Below, in pieces: positions 35,815 to 45,296 of a stretch of DNA of 64,000 bases; positions within the stretch are counted from its first letter, which is position 1, and every line of letters starts with the position of its first letter. A program made the translations under genes and the position numbers. The DNA comes from CAYMUL01 sp964393605 (GTDB lineage: Bacteria > Bacteroidota > Ignavibacteria > Ignavibacteriales > Ignavibacteriaceae): NCBI GenBank assembly GCA_964393605.1, contig CAYMUL010000018.1:1-64000 (forward strand), given 5' to 3'. The notes under the pieces were generated by a model, which saw only the letters and a list, made by a program, of their open reading frames with translations, ran no database searches and had not been told where the DNA came from.

Positions 35815-37440
35815 ATGAGTGCAAAGAAAAAAGTAAAATTTATATTCGTAACCGGCGGAGTCGTATCTTCGCTCGGGAAAGGTATCGCAGCTTCATCACT
35901 TGGTTTATTATTAAAACAACGTGGATATAAAGTAACTATCCAAAAATTTGATCCATACATTAACGTCGATCCCGGCACGATGAATCCGTTTCAACACGGT
36001 GAAGTTTATGTTACCGATGACGGCGCAGAAACAGATCTTGATCTTGGTCATTACGAACGTTTCCTCGATGTCAGCATGACTTCATCAAATAATACAACCA
36101 CCGGACAAGTCTACAATGAAGTAATTACAAAAGAAAGACGCGGTGAATTTTTAGGCGCTACAGTACAAGTCATTCCTCACATTACCGATGAAATAAAATC
36201 TCGTATGAAACGCCTGAGTGAACTCGGCGATTATGATATCATCATTACTGAAATTGGTGGAACTGTTGGTGATATTGAAAGTCTGCCTTTTATTGAAGCA
36301 ATGCGTCAGATGATGTTACAAATGGGGAAGAAGAATGCACTATCAATTCATGTAACATTAGTGCCTTACATCCAAGCGGCGGGAGAAGTTAAAACCAAAC
36401 CGACGCAGCACTCCGTCAAAAATTTATTGGAACTCGGAATTCAACCTGACATTTTAGTATGCAGAAGTGAAACAAAACTTGGTAAAGATATTCGCGAAAA
36501 AATTGCTCTCTTCTGCAACGTAGAAACACAATCTGTAATTTCTGCTTACGATTGCGCAAGCATTTATGAAGTCCCGATAAATTTTTATAAAGAGAAAGTA
36601 GATCAAATAGTTTTAAAGAGACTTGGACTACCGGATAGAAAAATCAAACTTAATGAGTGGGAAGTTTTTGTTGATCGGGTGAAAAAGCCAACGCATAAAG
36701 TTGAAATAGCGATTTGCGGAAAATATGTTGAACATCTCGATGCGTATAAAAGTATCATAGAATCCTTTATTCATGCGGGTGCAGAGAATGACGCAAAAGT
36801 TAGCTTGAGATGGATTAACGCAGAAAATTGCACAGATGAAAATGCACCGTTACTTTTGAAAGAAATCGATGGTCTTCTCGTTCCCGGTGGTTTTGGTGAA
36901 AGGGGAGTTGAAGGAAAAATTTCTGCAATCAAATTTGTACGTGAAAATAATATTCCTTTTTTCGGAATTTGTCTCGGGTTACAATGTGCAGTCATCGAAT
37001 TTGCACGAAACGTATGCGGAATTTCTTCTGCGAATAGCTCCGAGTTCAAAAAAAATCGTTACTCGGTAATTGATATTATGCTCGATCAAAAAAATGTTAA
37101 AAATCTTGGCGGAACAATGCGACTTGGCGCGTACCCTTGCATAATCGACGAGGGAACTATTGCAAAGGATGCATACGGTGCCGAGTATATCACGGAACGG
37201 CACAGACATAGATATGAAGTAAATAATAAATTCAGGAACAATTTAATATCTCACGGACTAAAGTTAAGCGGTTTGAGTCCGAACAAAGAATTAGTCGAAA
37301 TTATCGAACTACCATCTCATCGTTGGTATTTGGGTTGTCAATTTCATCCTGAACTAAAATCGCGTGCAACAAATGCGCATCCATTGTTTCGAGATTTCGT
37401 GAAGGCGGCACTTAACTATAATAATGAGAGAAGAAAATGA
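35815..37440 (+). CDS. pyrG: CTP synthase
   Basis: This 541-residue enzyme makes CTP from UTP using glutamine and ATP. The N-terminal synthetase domain begins KFIFVTGGVVSSLGKG and includes QKFDPYINVDPGTMNPFQHG and DGAETDLDLGHYERF. The C-terminal glutaminase has its nucleophile in FFGICLGLQ (about 386) and the His/Glu pair in FHPELKSR. Length is normal. A strong -7 box lies 17 bases upstream and a repeat array lies further upstream. Its stop overlaps the start of the TPR gene (ATGA). Confidence 0.97.
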   Translation: MSAKKKVKFIFVTGGVVSSLGKGIAASSLGLLLKQRGYKVTIQKFDPYINVDPGTMNPFQHGEVYVTDDGAETDLDLGHYERFLDVSMTSSNNTTTGQVYNEVITKERRGEFLGATVQVIPHITDEIKSRMKRLSELGDYDIIITEIGGTVGDIESLPFIEAMRQMMLQMGKKNALSIHVTLVPYIQAAGEVKTKPTQHSVKNLLELGIQPDILVCRSETKLGKDIREKIALFCNVETQSVISAYDCASIYEVPINFYKEKVDQIVLKRLGLPDRKIKLNEWEVFVDRVKKPTHKVEIAICGKYVEHLDAYKSIIESFIHAGAENDAKVSLRWINAENCTDENAPLLLKEIDGLLVPGGFGERGVEGKISAIKFVRENNIPFFGICLGLQCAVIEFARNVCGISSANSSEFKKNRYSVIDIMLDQKNVKNLGGTMRLGAYPCIIDEGTIAKDAYGAEYITERHRHRYEVNNKFRNNLISHGLKLSGLSPNKELVEIIELPSHRWYLGCQFHPELKSRATNAHPLFRDFVKAALNYNNERRK

Positions 37441-38936
37441 AAAAAATTTATTTCATCTTCTTTTTTTTGGGCACATTCACGTTCGCACAAAACGGAATGA
37501 ACACACTAATTTCAGAGGGACTAAATTACTCATATAATTTTCAGAACAGTAAAGCACAAAATTCTTTTAAACAGATAATTAAAAAGTATCCTTCATTTCC
37601 TCACGGTTACCATTATTATTCAACGCTTTATCTTTGGAAGTATCTCAGTAATTCGCAAAAAGAAGATTTAGAATTATTCCTGGCTTACAGCGATTCCGCA
37701 ATTGCAAAAGGGAAAAAGAAACTTTACGAGAATGGAAAAGATGCGGAGATACAATACATCATTGGTGCATCCTATGGATGCAGAAGTATTGCACTCGGCA
37801 AATCCGAGAGTTACCTGGAAATGATTTGGGCTACTCGGCAATCCGAATCTTATCTTGAAGACGCACTCGAAAACAATTCCGAATTATACGATGCGTATGT
37901 TGGATTAGGATTATTCAAGTTTGCTTTGAGCCGTGTTCCATCTGCATTTAAGTGGGCTTTGAGTGTGATTGGTTTTGACCCCGACCAGGATGAAGGATTA
38001 CGATTGCTGAATTTAACAGCACAGAAAGGTCGGTTCGCTAAAGTTGAGGCGAAATATTATCTCGCACAAATCTATTCCGAATATTTTCAGGATTATGATT
38101 CTTCGGAAAAATTATTGCGAGGATTGAATAATGAGTATCCGGAGAATTTATTGTTCCTTTATTCGCTCGCCGTGAATGAAATGAAACGAAGAAATCTTAA
38201 TCATGCAGAAAAATTACTTCTTAAAATAAATTCACTCCACAATAATTTGTATCCCCAGATCAATGCATTCACAGTATTTCTTTTAGGCGATATAAATTTC
38301 AGAAGAAACAGTTTCAAAAAAGCTGAAAGTTATTATAAGTCGTTTATCGAAATAGCACCCGATTACAATTACACCGGAATTGCTAATCTTCGGCGCGGTA
38401 TTTCTCTTCTTTTCGAAGGAGACGATAATGAAGCAAAAATTTCTTTTGAAAAAGCAAGGAAGGGAAATACAACTCTTGACGATGACGCATACGCCGCTAA
38501 GAAAGGATTTCTCTGGCTAAAAAATTCGCCGAATGAAATTGATTTAACTTTGATTCGGATGGAGAATAATCTTGAAAACAAAAAATATAAAATTGTTTTT
38601 GATTCACTCTCACTTCTTCTCGATTCGTTAAAAAATGAAAGACACATCGCATACGCAAGAATACTGCTTTCGGATGCCGCCTTCCATCTGAAAAAATATG
38701 ACGACGCGCTAAACTTTGCGGTGCTTTCATTTCAACATAAAATTCATGAAGAGTCTTGGATTGCCCCCACCGGTTATGTGTATAGTGCGAAAGCATTAAT
38801 CGAAAAGAAAAATTTTACACGTGCGAAAGAATTTTTGGATGATGCAGAAAAACTTAGCGACTACGATTATGCCTCAAAGATAAAAAGTATGATCGCATCG
38901 TTGCGTCAAAAAATTTTAGTACAAAAATCCGATTAA
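37437..38936 (+). CDS. Exported TPR-repeat protein
   Basis: This 499-residue protein has a signal peptide (FFLGTFTFAQ, to about 18) and is helical throughout. Tetratricopeptide-like helix pairs are visible, for example AKVEAKYYLAQIYSEYFQDY (about 200) and SFKKAESYYKSFIEIAPDY (about 285). The first 170 residues resemble the DUF3808/Iml2-like region seen in other FCB proteins (YIIGASYGCRSIALGKSESY). TPR proteins act as scaffolds, and the specific role is unknown. It overlaps pyrG by four bases; the 69-base gap before purN holds a promoter candidate. Confidence 0.75.
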   Translation: MKKIYFIFFFLGTFTFAQNGMNTLISEGLNYSYNFQNSKAQNSFKQIIKKYPSFPHGYHYYSTLYLWKYLSNSQKEDLELFLAYSDSAIAKGKKKLYENGKDAEIQYIIGASYGCRSIALGKSESYLEMIWATRQSESYLEDALENNSELYDAYVGLGLFKFALSRVPSAFKWALSVIGFDPDQDEGLRLLNLTAQKGRFAKVEAKYYLAQIYSEYFQDYDSSEKLLRGLNNEYPENLLFLYSLAVNEMKRRNLNHAEKLLLKINSLHNNLYPQINAFTVFLLGDINFRRNSFKKAESYYKSFIEIAPDYNYTGIANLRRGISLLFEGDDNEAKISFEKARKGNTTLDDDAYAAKKGFLWLKNSPNEIDLTLIRMENNLENKKYKIVFDSLSLLLDSLKNERHIAYARILLSDAAFHLKKYDDALNFAVLSFQHKIHEESWIAPTGYVYSAKALIEKKNFTRAKEFLDDAEKLSDYDYASKIKSMIASLRQKILVQKSD

Positions 38937-38950
38937 TTATTTCCTTTTCG

Positions 38951-38981
38951 TTGCTTATTACTGCTTAAATCGGTAATTTCG
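38951..38981 (+). promoter_or_regulatory. Candidate promoter for purN-purH
   Basis: TTG (38951-38953), a 20-base gap and TAATTTCG (38974-38981, one base from TAnnTTTG) lie 24 bases before the purN start. Spacing and order match the Bacteroidetes -33/-7 arrangement. Confidence 0.5.
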
Positions 38982-39005
38982 CAACCATCTTTTGAAGTTG
39001 CTGAT

Positions 39006-39617
39006 TTGAATATTGTTGTCTTTGTTTCCGGCCGAGGTTCCAACCTAAAAAACATAATAAATACTCCGGAACTTCACGACCTAATCACCATAAAATTTGT
39101 TGTTAGTAACGTATCCGAATGTGGCGCATTTGAAGTTGCGCGTCAATCCGATATTGAAACTATTGTTGTTCGTGAAGGTGAAAATCATAACGCAATAAAT
39201 TATTTTCAGCTGCTTGAAATCTTTGATAAAAACTCGATTGAGTTGGTTGTTCTCGCTGGATTTTTGAAATTGATTCCGAAATTTTTTATTCAACATTTTT
39301 CGGGCAAAATAATTAATGTTCATCCTGCTTTACTTCCGAAGTTCGGAGGAAAGGGGATGTATGGAATCAATGTTCACACTGCTGTGTTCAACTCGGGCGA
39401 GAAAAAATCAGGGGCTACTGTGCATTTCGTGAATGAGAAATACGATGAAGGAAGTATCATTCTTCAAGAGTGTGTTGATATTACAAGATTAAATTCTCCC
39501 GTAGAAATTGCTTCGGAAGTTTTGAAAGTTGAACATAGAATCCTTCCTTTTGTTATCATGAAGTTTGCACAAAATAAAATTGAAATGAAAAACGGACGCG
39601 TTAATATTTTAGACTAA
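39006..39617 (+). CDS. purN: Phosphoribosylglycinamide formyltransferase
   Basis: This 203-residue enzyme transfers a formyl group from 10-formyl-tetrahydrofolate to GAR in purine synthesis. The start is TTG, giving the family N-terminus NIVVFVSGRGSNLKNII. The active-site motif HPALLPKFGGKGMYG (about 105-119) and the aspartate in YDEGSII (about 145) are present. It lies ten bases before purH, and together they form a purine pair preceding the elongasome genes. Length is normal. Confidence 0.94.
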   Translation: MNIVVFVSGRGSNLKNIINTPELHDLITIKFVVSNVSECGAFEVARQSDIETIVVREGENHNAINYFQLLEIFDKNSIELVVLAGFLKLIPKFFIQHFSGKIINVHPALLPKFGGKGMYGINVHTAVFNSGEKKSGATVHFVNEKYDEGSIILQECVDITRLNSPVEIASEVLKVEHRILPFVIMKFAQNKIEMKNGRVNILD

Positions 39618-39627
39618 TAAGGTATCA

Positions 39628-41142
39628 GTGAAAAAATTTGCACTCTTAAGTGTAACAGATAAAACAAATATTGTAGAATTTGCAAAAGGATTAATAGAAA
39701 ATAATTTTTCGATTATCGCTACAGGAAATACTGCAAAACTTTTAAGCGACTCGAATATATCTTGTACCGAAGTTTCGGAGATAACTAATTTCCCTGAAAT
39801 ATTCGATGGAAGAGTAAAAACTCTGAATCCAAAAATCTTTGGCGGTATTTTAATGCGAAGAGACAATCCTTCCGATTTAGCAGATGCGGTTAATCTCGAT
39901 ATTCCTTTAATAGATTTGGTATGCGTGAATCTTTACGATTTTAAAACCGCATCGGAAACTCCCAACTTAACGGAAAAATCTTTGATTGAAAAAATCGATA
40001 TCGGAGGACCGAGTTTAATTCGCGCCGCCGCTAAAAATTTTCATTTCACAACAGTAATTACTTCTCCCGAGCAATATCCATCGGTACTTGATGAACTTAA
40101 ATTCGGCGAAGTTTCAGTTCAGACAAGAAAAAAATTAGCCGCACTTGCATTCAGCTACACTGCAAGTTATGACACGATGATTCAAAATTCTCTACATGAA
40201 AAATTCGGATTAGAGAAAAATTCTTTTACGATTACTTTTCCACTTACGACGACACTTCGTTACGGCGAGAATCCGCAGCAGAATGCAAAACTTTACGGCG
40301 GCTTTTTTAATTATTTTCAATCTCTTCACGGCAAAGAACTTTCGTACAACAACATCGTTGATATTATTTCCGCGCAAGAATTGATTGAGGATATTGACGG
40401 CACCGCATGCGCAATTATTAAACACAATAATCCTTGCGGAGTGGCAATTGGCAGTTCTTCGCTCGATGCATATTCAAAAGCATTGAGTTGCGATCCTATT
40501 TCTGCTTTCGGAGGAATTGTTGTATTCAATTCTTCTGTCGATTCTGCAACTGCACAGAAACTCAACGAAATATTTTTAGAAGTTATTATTGCCCCCGATT
40601 TTACTTCCGACGCGATGAATCTTTTAATTAAAAAGAGAGACAGACGTTTGATAAAATCATTAAAAAATATTTCCGAAGATTCCCAACTTCATTTCAGAGA
40701 TGTACCCGGCGGAGTGCTGGTTCAAGACAAAGATAATCTTAAGAATGAAGAGATGAACATTGTAACTGAGAATGCTCCTTCTGAAAAAGACATAGCTGAT
40801 TTAAAATTTGCAATGGCTGTGGCAAAGAATGTAAAATCAAATTCGATTGTATTTGCAAAAGATGGAACGACAATAGGAATTGGCGGAGGTGAAGTTTCGC
40901 GGCTCGATGCAGTGAAGATTGCTGTTATGAAAGCGAAACAGCACCAGCATAATTTAAAAAATTCAGTTGTTGCTTCGGATGCTTTCTTTCCCTTCGCTGA
41001 TGGACTTTTAGAATGTATCAACGCAGGCGCAAAAGCTTTTATTCAACCGGGAGGTTCTTTGAGGGATTATGAAATTATTAATTCCGCGAACGACAACAAG
41101 GTAAGTATGATATTTACCGGGAAGAGACACTTTAAACACTAA
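39628..41142 (+). CDS. purH: Bifunctional AICAR transformylase/IMP cyclohydrolase
   Basis: This 504-residue enzyme carries out the last two steps to IMP. The N-terminal methylglyoxal-synthase-like cyclohydrolase domain (ALLSVTDKTNIVEFA, DGRVKTLNPKIFGGIL) is followed by the transformylase domain (LRYGENPQQNAKLYGG, IIKHNNPCGVA, SDAFFPFADGL). The start is GTG. Total length is normal for the family. It is followed nine bases later by mreB, so the purine and cell-shape genes may share a transcript. Confidence 0.95.
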   Translation: MKKFALLSVTDKTNIVEFAKGLIENNFSIIATGNTAKLLSDSNISCTEVSEITNFPEIFDGRVKTLNPKIFGGILMRRDNPSDLADAVNLDIPLIDLVCVNLYDFKTASETPNLTEKSLIEKIDIGGPSLIRAAAKNFHFTTVITSPEQYPSVLDELKFGEVSVQTRKKLAALAFSYTASYDTMIQNSLHEKFGLEKNSFTITFPLTTTLRYGENPQQNAKLYGGFFNYFQSLHGKELSYNNIVDIISAQELIEDIDGTACAIIKHNNPCGVAIGSSSLDAYSKALSCDPISAFGGIVVFNSSVDSATAQKLNEIFLEVIIAPDFTSDAMNLLIKKRDRRLIKSLKNISEDSQLHFRDVPGGVLVQDKDNLKNEEMNIVTENAPSEKDIADLKFAMAVAKNVKSNSIVFAKDGTTIGIGGGEVSRLDAVKIAVMKAKQHQHNLKNSVVASDAFFPFADGLLECINAGAKAFIQPGGSLRDYEIINSANDNKVSMIFTGKRHFKH

Positions 41143-41150
41143 GAGAAACT

Positions 41151-42176
41151 ATGGGAATATTTGATTTTTTTGGAGCCGATATTGCAATTGATCTTGGCAC
41201 TGCAAACACACTGATTCACGTTAAAGGCAAAGGTATCGTTTTAAACGAACCTTCAATTGTTGCGTTTGATAAAAATACAAAAAAAATTATCGCGCTCGGT
41301 AACAAAGCAAAAGAGATGCAAGGAAGAGAGCACCGCGAAATTAAAGTAACCCGTCCGATGCGCGATGGTGTGATTGCCGATTTTGAAATTGCGGAAGGAA
41401 TGATTCGTGCTTTCATTCGTTCGGTAAATAGCGGATTAATTTCTGCGCGAAGAGTTGTCATTGCAGTTCCAAGCGGTGTTACCGAAGTTGAAAAAAGAGC
41501 TGTGAGAGATAGTGCCGAACATGCAGGTGCAAAGGAAGTTCATCTTATCTCCGAACCAATGGCAGCGGCAATTGGCATTGGCATCGATGTAGAAGCACCT
41601 GTCGGAAACATGATTATTGATATTGGCGGAGGTACAACCGAGATTGCAGTAATTGCTCTTGCAGGAATTTCCACTGAAGAATCAATTCGAATTGCCGGCG
41701 ATGAAATGAATTATGCAATCATGCAGTACTTCAAAAAGAATCATAACATTTTAATCGGCGAAAAAACTGCAGAAGGAATCAAATGCGAAGTTGGTAGCGC
41801 AATGCCACTCAAAGAAGAATTAACAATTCAAGTAAAGGGGAGAGACCTTATCGGCGGAGTGCCGAAAACCACGGAAGTTTCGTCAGTAGAAATTCGTGAA
41901 GCTCTGAATGAAGCTGTTAGCCAAATTGTTGACGCGGTTAAACAATCATTGGAAAGAACTCCGCCTGAACTTTCTTCCGATATTCTTGATAGAGGCATTA
42001 TGTTGACCGGCGGCGGTGCGCTTCTTAAAGGTTTGGATGAAAGAATTAGAATCGAAACAAATCTTCCTGTGCATGTATCCGAAGATCCATTGACTGCCGT
42101 CGTACGCGGTACCGGAAAAGTTATAGAAAATTTAAATCAGTTTTCACGTGTGTTGATTCGTAACCGCAGATATTAA
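41151..42176 (+). CDS. mreB: Rod-shape actin MreB
   Basis: This 341-residue bacterial actin forms membrane-bound filaments that guide side-wall peptidoglycan synthesis. The phosphate-1 loop is IAIDLGTANTLIH (about 10-22), the phosphate-2 motif NMIIDIGGGTTEIAV (about 153-167), and the adenosine motif TGGGALLKGLDERI near 285. It begins the complete elongasome set mreB-mreC-mreD-PBP2-rodA, whose members overlap or abut from here to 46526. It predicts a rod-shaped cell, which fits the proposed lineage. Confidence 0.96.
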   Translation: MGIFDFFGADIAIDLGTANTLIHVKGKGIVLNEPSIVAFDKNTKKIIALGNKAKEMQGREHREIKVTRPMRDGVIADFEIAEGMIRAFIRSVNSGLISARRVVIAVPSGVTEVEKRAVRDSAEHAGAKEVHLISEPMAAAIGIGIDVEAPVGNMIIDIGGGTTEIAVIALAGISTEESIRIAGDEMNYAIMQYFKKNHNILIGEKTAEGIKCEVGSAMPLKEELTIQVKGRDLIGGVPKTTEVSSVEIREALNEAVSQIVDAVKQSLERTPPELSSDILDRGIMLTGGGALLKGLDERIRIETNLPVHVSEDPLTAVVRGTGKVIENLNQFSRVLIRNRRY

Positions 42177-43015
42177 TGGCTAAGATTTTCAAAAATTTTT
42201 GGAATGACTTTAAGCAGTTCATTATTCTTTGCATTTTATTAGTTACATCTTTCTTTTTAATCTCTCAGGCACAACATCCATCGATAAATAATTTCAAAAC
42301 ATTTCTCTTTGGAAATTTTGCGGCGTTCACTTCATTTTTCCCGAGCATCAACACTTTACGTTCATCTGAAGAAGAGTTAAAAGATCTTCGTGAAAATAAC
42401 GCGAAGTTAATGTTGCAAGTAAATCAACTTCGCGAGTATGCAATTGTTAATGAAGAACTACGAAGTCTCCTAAATTTTAAAGACACAACATCCATTCAAA
42501 TCATTCCCGCAAAAATTATTTATAAAACAATTACAACTTCGCAATCAACAATTACATTGAACTGCGGAAGTGATGACAGTGTGCAAGTCGGTATGCCCGT
42601 TGTAAATGATTTAGGTCTTGTCGGAATTGTTCATGATGTCTCAAAAAATTTTTCAATCGTGCGTACGCTTCAGAATATTCACATGAAGGTCGCGGTTAAA
42701 AATCAAAACTCAAGATATCAGGGAATACTTCGATGGGACGGCGAAAAATTACAGATTATTAATTTGCCAAAGACCGCGTTGGTGGCGGTCGGAGATAGAA
42801 TTATTACGAGCGAGATAAGTTCAATTATCAATCTTCAACTTCCGATCGGATATATTTCAAAAATTCAAAATGCGGAAAAAGGTATTTTTCATGATGTAGT
42901 TATTAAACCGTTTGTCGATTTTGATAGAATCGAAAATGTTTTTGTTTTAAAGAAAAGAACTTCATTGGTAAAACGAAATATCGAATTGAATTTACACATC
43001 GGAAAGAATGAATGA
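42176..43015 (+). CDS. mreC: Rod-shape-determining protein MreC
   Basis: This 279-residue protein has one N-terminal membrane helix (FIILCILLVTSFFLIS), a short coiled coil (about 62-100, SEEELKDLRENNAKLMLQV) and the periplasmic beta-domain (ARIIYKT, GDDSVQVGMPVVNDLGLVGIV-like segment near 135). It activates PBP2 in the elongasome. It overlaps mreB by one base (TAATG) and mreD by four bases. The family match is by layout and motifs, and length is normal. Confidence 0.92.
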   Translation: MAKIFKNFWNDFKQFIILCILLVTSFFLISQAQHPSINNFKTFLFGNFAAFTSFFPSINTLRSSEEELKDLRENNAKLMLQVNQLREYAIVNEELRSLLNFKDTTSIQIIPAKIIYKTITTSQSTITLNCGSDDSVQVGMPVVNDLGLVGIVHDVSKNFSIVRTLQNIHMKVAVKNQNSRYQGILRWDGEKLQIINLPKTALVAVGDRIITSEISSIINLQLPIGYISKIQNAEKGIFHDVVIKPFVDFDRIENVFVLKKRTSLVKRNIELNLHIGKNE

Positions 43016-43503
43016 TTGCCAGAAATTATATTATATCGTTCTTAATTTTCTTCCCGATATTACTTGTGCAGATATTATTTGTGCCATTCTTTTCACTCGG
43101 CACATTATCTCCCGATTTAATTATGTTACTCATCGTGTTTTATTCTTTGAAGAACGGACAAATATTCGGAATGATTGCCGGATTCATCTTCGGTTTCTTC
43201 TTCGATATTTCTTCGGGGGGAATGCTTGGGTCCAGCATGTTCAGTTATACGTTGAGCGGTTTTGTTGCCGGAATATTCTACAACGAAAATAAATTTTATT
43301 ATTATTTGAAATCGCTCTTCTTCGCAGTGATTGTAATCTTTTGCACGTTGATAAATAACACGGTTTATTATTTAATAACAGAATTCACAAGTGACATGAA
43401 TTTGATTTCGCTTCTGTTCATGCAAGGAATTTATCCCGCACTTTATACTGCGGTGATTGCAAGTCTCTTTTCATTCTTTGTTCCGAAAGGAGTAGAAACT
43501 TGA
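43012..43503 (+). CDS. mreD: Rod-shape-determining protein MreD
   Basis: This 163-residue membrane protein has five or so helices. MreD sequences are weakly conserved, but the position between mreC and the PBP2 gene, the length and the segment GMIAGFIFGFFFDISSGGMLG (about 58-78) support the call. It contributes to the cell-wall elongation complex. It overlaps mreC by four bases (ATGA) and the next gene by four (TTGA). Confidence 0.88.
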   Translation: MIARNYIISFLIFFPILLVQILFVPFFSLGTLSPDLIMLLIVFYSLKNGQIFGMIAGFIFGFFFDISSGGMLGSSMFSYTLSGFVAGIFYNENKFYYYLKSLFFAVIVIFCTLINNTVYYLITEFTSDMNLISLLFMQGIYPALYTAVIASLFSFFVPKGVET

Positions 43504-45296
43504 TCGGCGAAAAATTTGCATCAATTGAACGTCGTTCGGTCCTGTTCGCATTAATTATTCTTGTTGCGTCGGTGTTTTTATTTCGATTAGCTCAACTGCA
43601 AATAATAAATAAAGCAAAATTCGAAGAGAGATCAAGCGATAACAGTATTAAACCTGTAACAGAGACGCCATTGCGCGGGCTCTTCTTCGATCGAAATGGG
43701 AAAATTATTGTTGATAATATCCCGGCTTACACTATTCGTATCACTCCTGCGAAATACGATACATCAAATAATATGCTGCTCGAAAGTTCATTCGAACTTG
43801 AACCTGGATTTGTGAACAACCTTTTACACAAAAATAAAAATTATTCTCAACATGTTCCGGTAAAGATTAAGAGGGGTGTTAGCGTTGAATCAATTGCCTG
43901 GCTTGAGGAGAACAGCGAATATCTTCCCGGAGTAGATTACATAATCGAGATGCAAAGAAATTACATCGAAGGAATCATGCCTTCGCATATTTACGGTTAC
44001 TCTAAAGAAGTAGGGCAAGCACAAATTAAAAGCGACAATTATTATGCATCCGGCGATGTCATCGGTTTTAACGGCATCGAAAAATATTACGAAGAAAAAT
44101 TGCGCGGCGTAAAAGGTTATAACTTCATTGTCGTTGATTCTAAAGGAAAAGAAATTTCAAAATTCAATTCGGGATTCCAGGATATTCCTTCAAAGAAAGG
44201 AAGTGATCTTATTCTTGGAATTGATGCAAATGTACAACGCGCGGCAGAACTTGATTTCGTTGGCAAATCCGGTGCCGCAGTTGCAATCGATCCGAAAACC
44301 GGAGAAATAATTGCGATGGTCAGCGCACCAAATTACGATTTAAATCAATTCTCATATCAAACATCGCGCGAGTATCTCTCCAAATTATACGCCGATCCAT
44401 TGAAACCGCAATTCAATCGCGCTACAATGTCGGCACATCCTCCCGGATCAACATTTAAACTTATCTCTTCAATAGCGGCACTTGATTTGGGTGTAATCAA
44501 TCCTGCATTTACTTATTATTGTGGTGGCGGATTTACGTTCGGAAGATTTTTCAAATGTCACGGTGCAGATGGAAGTTTGAATGTTATTCACGCAATTGAA
44601 AGATCATGCAACACATTTTTTTATCAATTAATTTTTAGAGTAGGATTGAATAATCTTGCCGATTATGCAAATCGCTTCAAACTCGGAATAAAGACCGGTG
44701 TTGATATCGCGGAAGAATCCGGCGGATTGATTCCGCGAGAATCGTACTACGAAAAAGTGTACGGAAAAAATTGGCCCCGCGGAATTCTTGTTAGTCTTGG
44801 AATTGGACAAGGAGAGATAAGCGTTACTCCTTTGCAACTTGCTTTCTTTGCGGCTTTGATTGCCAATGATGGCGTTAGTTACACTCCTCATCTTGTTAAA
44901 GGATTTTACGATAAAAACAGAAATCTTGTCGAGTTGAATTTCCCTAAAGTTGATACGAAAGTAAAGAAAGAAGTTTTTGAAATTGTAAAAGAAGGAATGC
45001 GGCTTGTAGTTCAAGGTAATGGAACAGCAACAAGAATTAGAACACCCGATTATGAAATTGCAGGTAAAACCGGAACGGCGCAAAACCCGCACGGTAAAGA
45101 TCATGCATGGTTTATGGGCTTTGCACCATTCAATGATCCGCAAATTGCTGTGGCGGTAATGGTTGAGAATGTCGGATTCGGTTCCACTCACGCGGCACCA
45201 ATTGCAAAGAAAATGTTGGATGAATATCTTCTCCCCAAAATTAAGAAGAAGGAAATTAAAAAAAGTATTACTTCAAATCTTTTGCCGGTGAATTGA
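43500..45296 (+). CDS. mrdA: Penicillin-binding protein 2 (elongasome transpeptidase)
   Basis: This 598-residue class B PBP has an N-terminal membrane helix (ALIILVASVFLFRLAQLQII) and a dimerisation region (TPLRGLFFDRNGKII). The transpeptidase domain has its SxxK motif as STFK (about 316), SCN as SxN (about 368) and KTGT (about 523). It cross-links side-wall peptidoglycan with RodA as glycosyltransferase partner. The start is TTG in a four-base overlap with mreD. The stop is directly followed by the rodA ATG. Confidence 0.95.
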   Translation: MIGEKFASIERRSVLFALIILVASVFLFRLAQLQIINKAKFEERSSDNSIKPVTETPLRGLFFDRNGKIIVDNIPAYTIRITPAKYDTSNNMLLESSFELEPGFVNNLLHKNKNYSQHVPVKIKRGVSVESIAWLEENSEYLPGVDYIIEMQRNYIEGIMPSHIYGYSKEVGQAQIKSDNYYASGDVIGFNGIEKYYEEKLRGVKGYNFIVVDSKGKEISKFNSGFQDIPSKKGSDLILGIDANVQRAAELDFVGKSGAAVAIDPKTGEIIAMVSAPNYDLNQFSYQTSREYLSKLYADPLKPQFNRATMSAHPPGSTFKLISSIAALDLGVINPAFTYYCGGGFTFGRFFKCHGADGSLNVIHAIERSCNTFFYQLIFRVGLNNLADYANRFKLGIKTGVDIAEESGGLIPRESYYEKVYGKNWPRGILVSLGIGQGEISVTPLQLAFFAALIANDGVSYTPHLVKGFYDKNRNLVELNFPKVDTKVKKEVFEIVKEGMRLVVQGNGTATRIRTPDYEIAGKTGTAQNPHGKDHAWFMGFAPFNDPQIAVAVMVENVGFGSTHAAPIAKKMLDEYLLPKIKKKEIKKSITSNLLPVN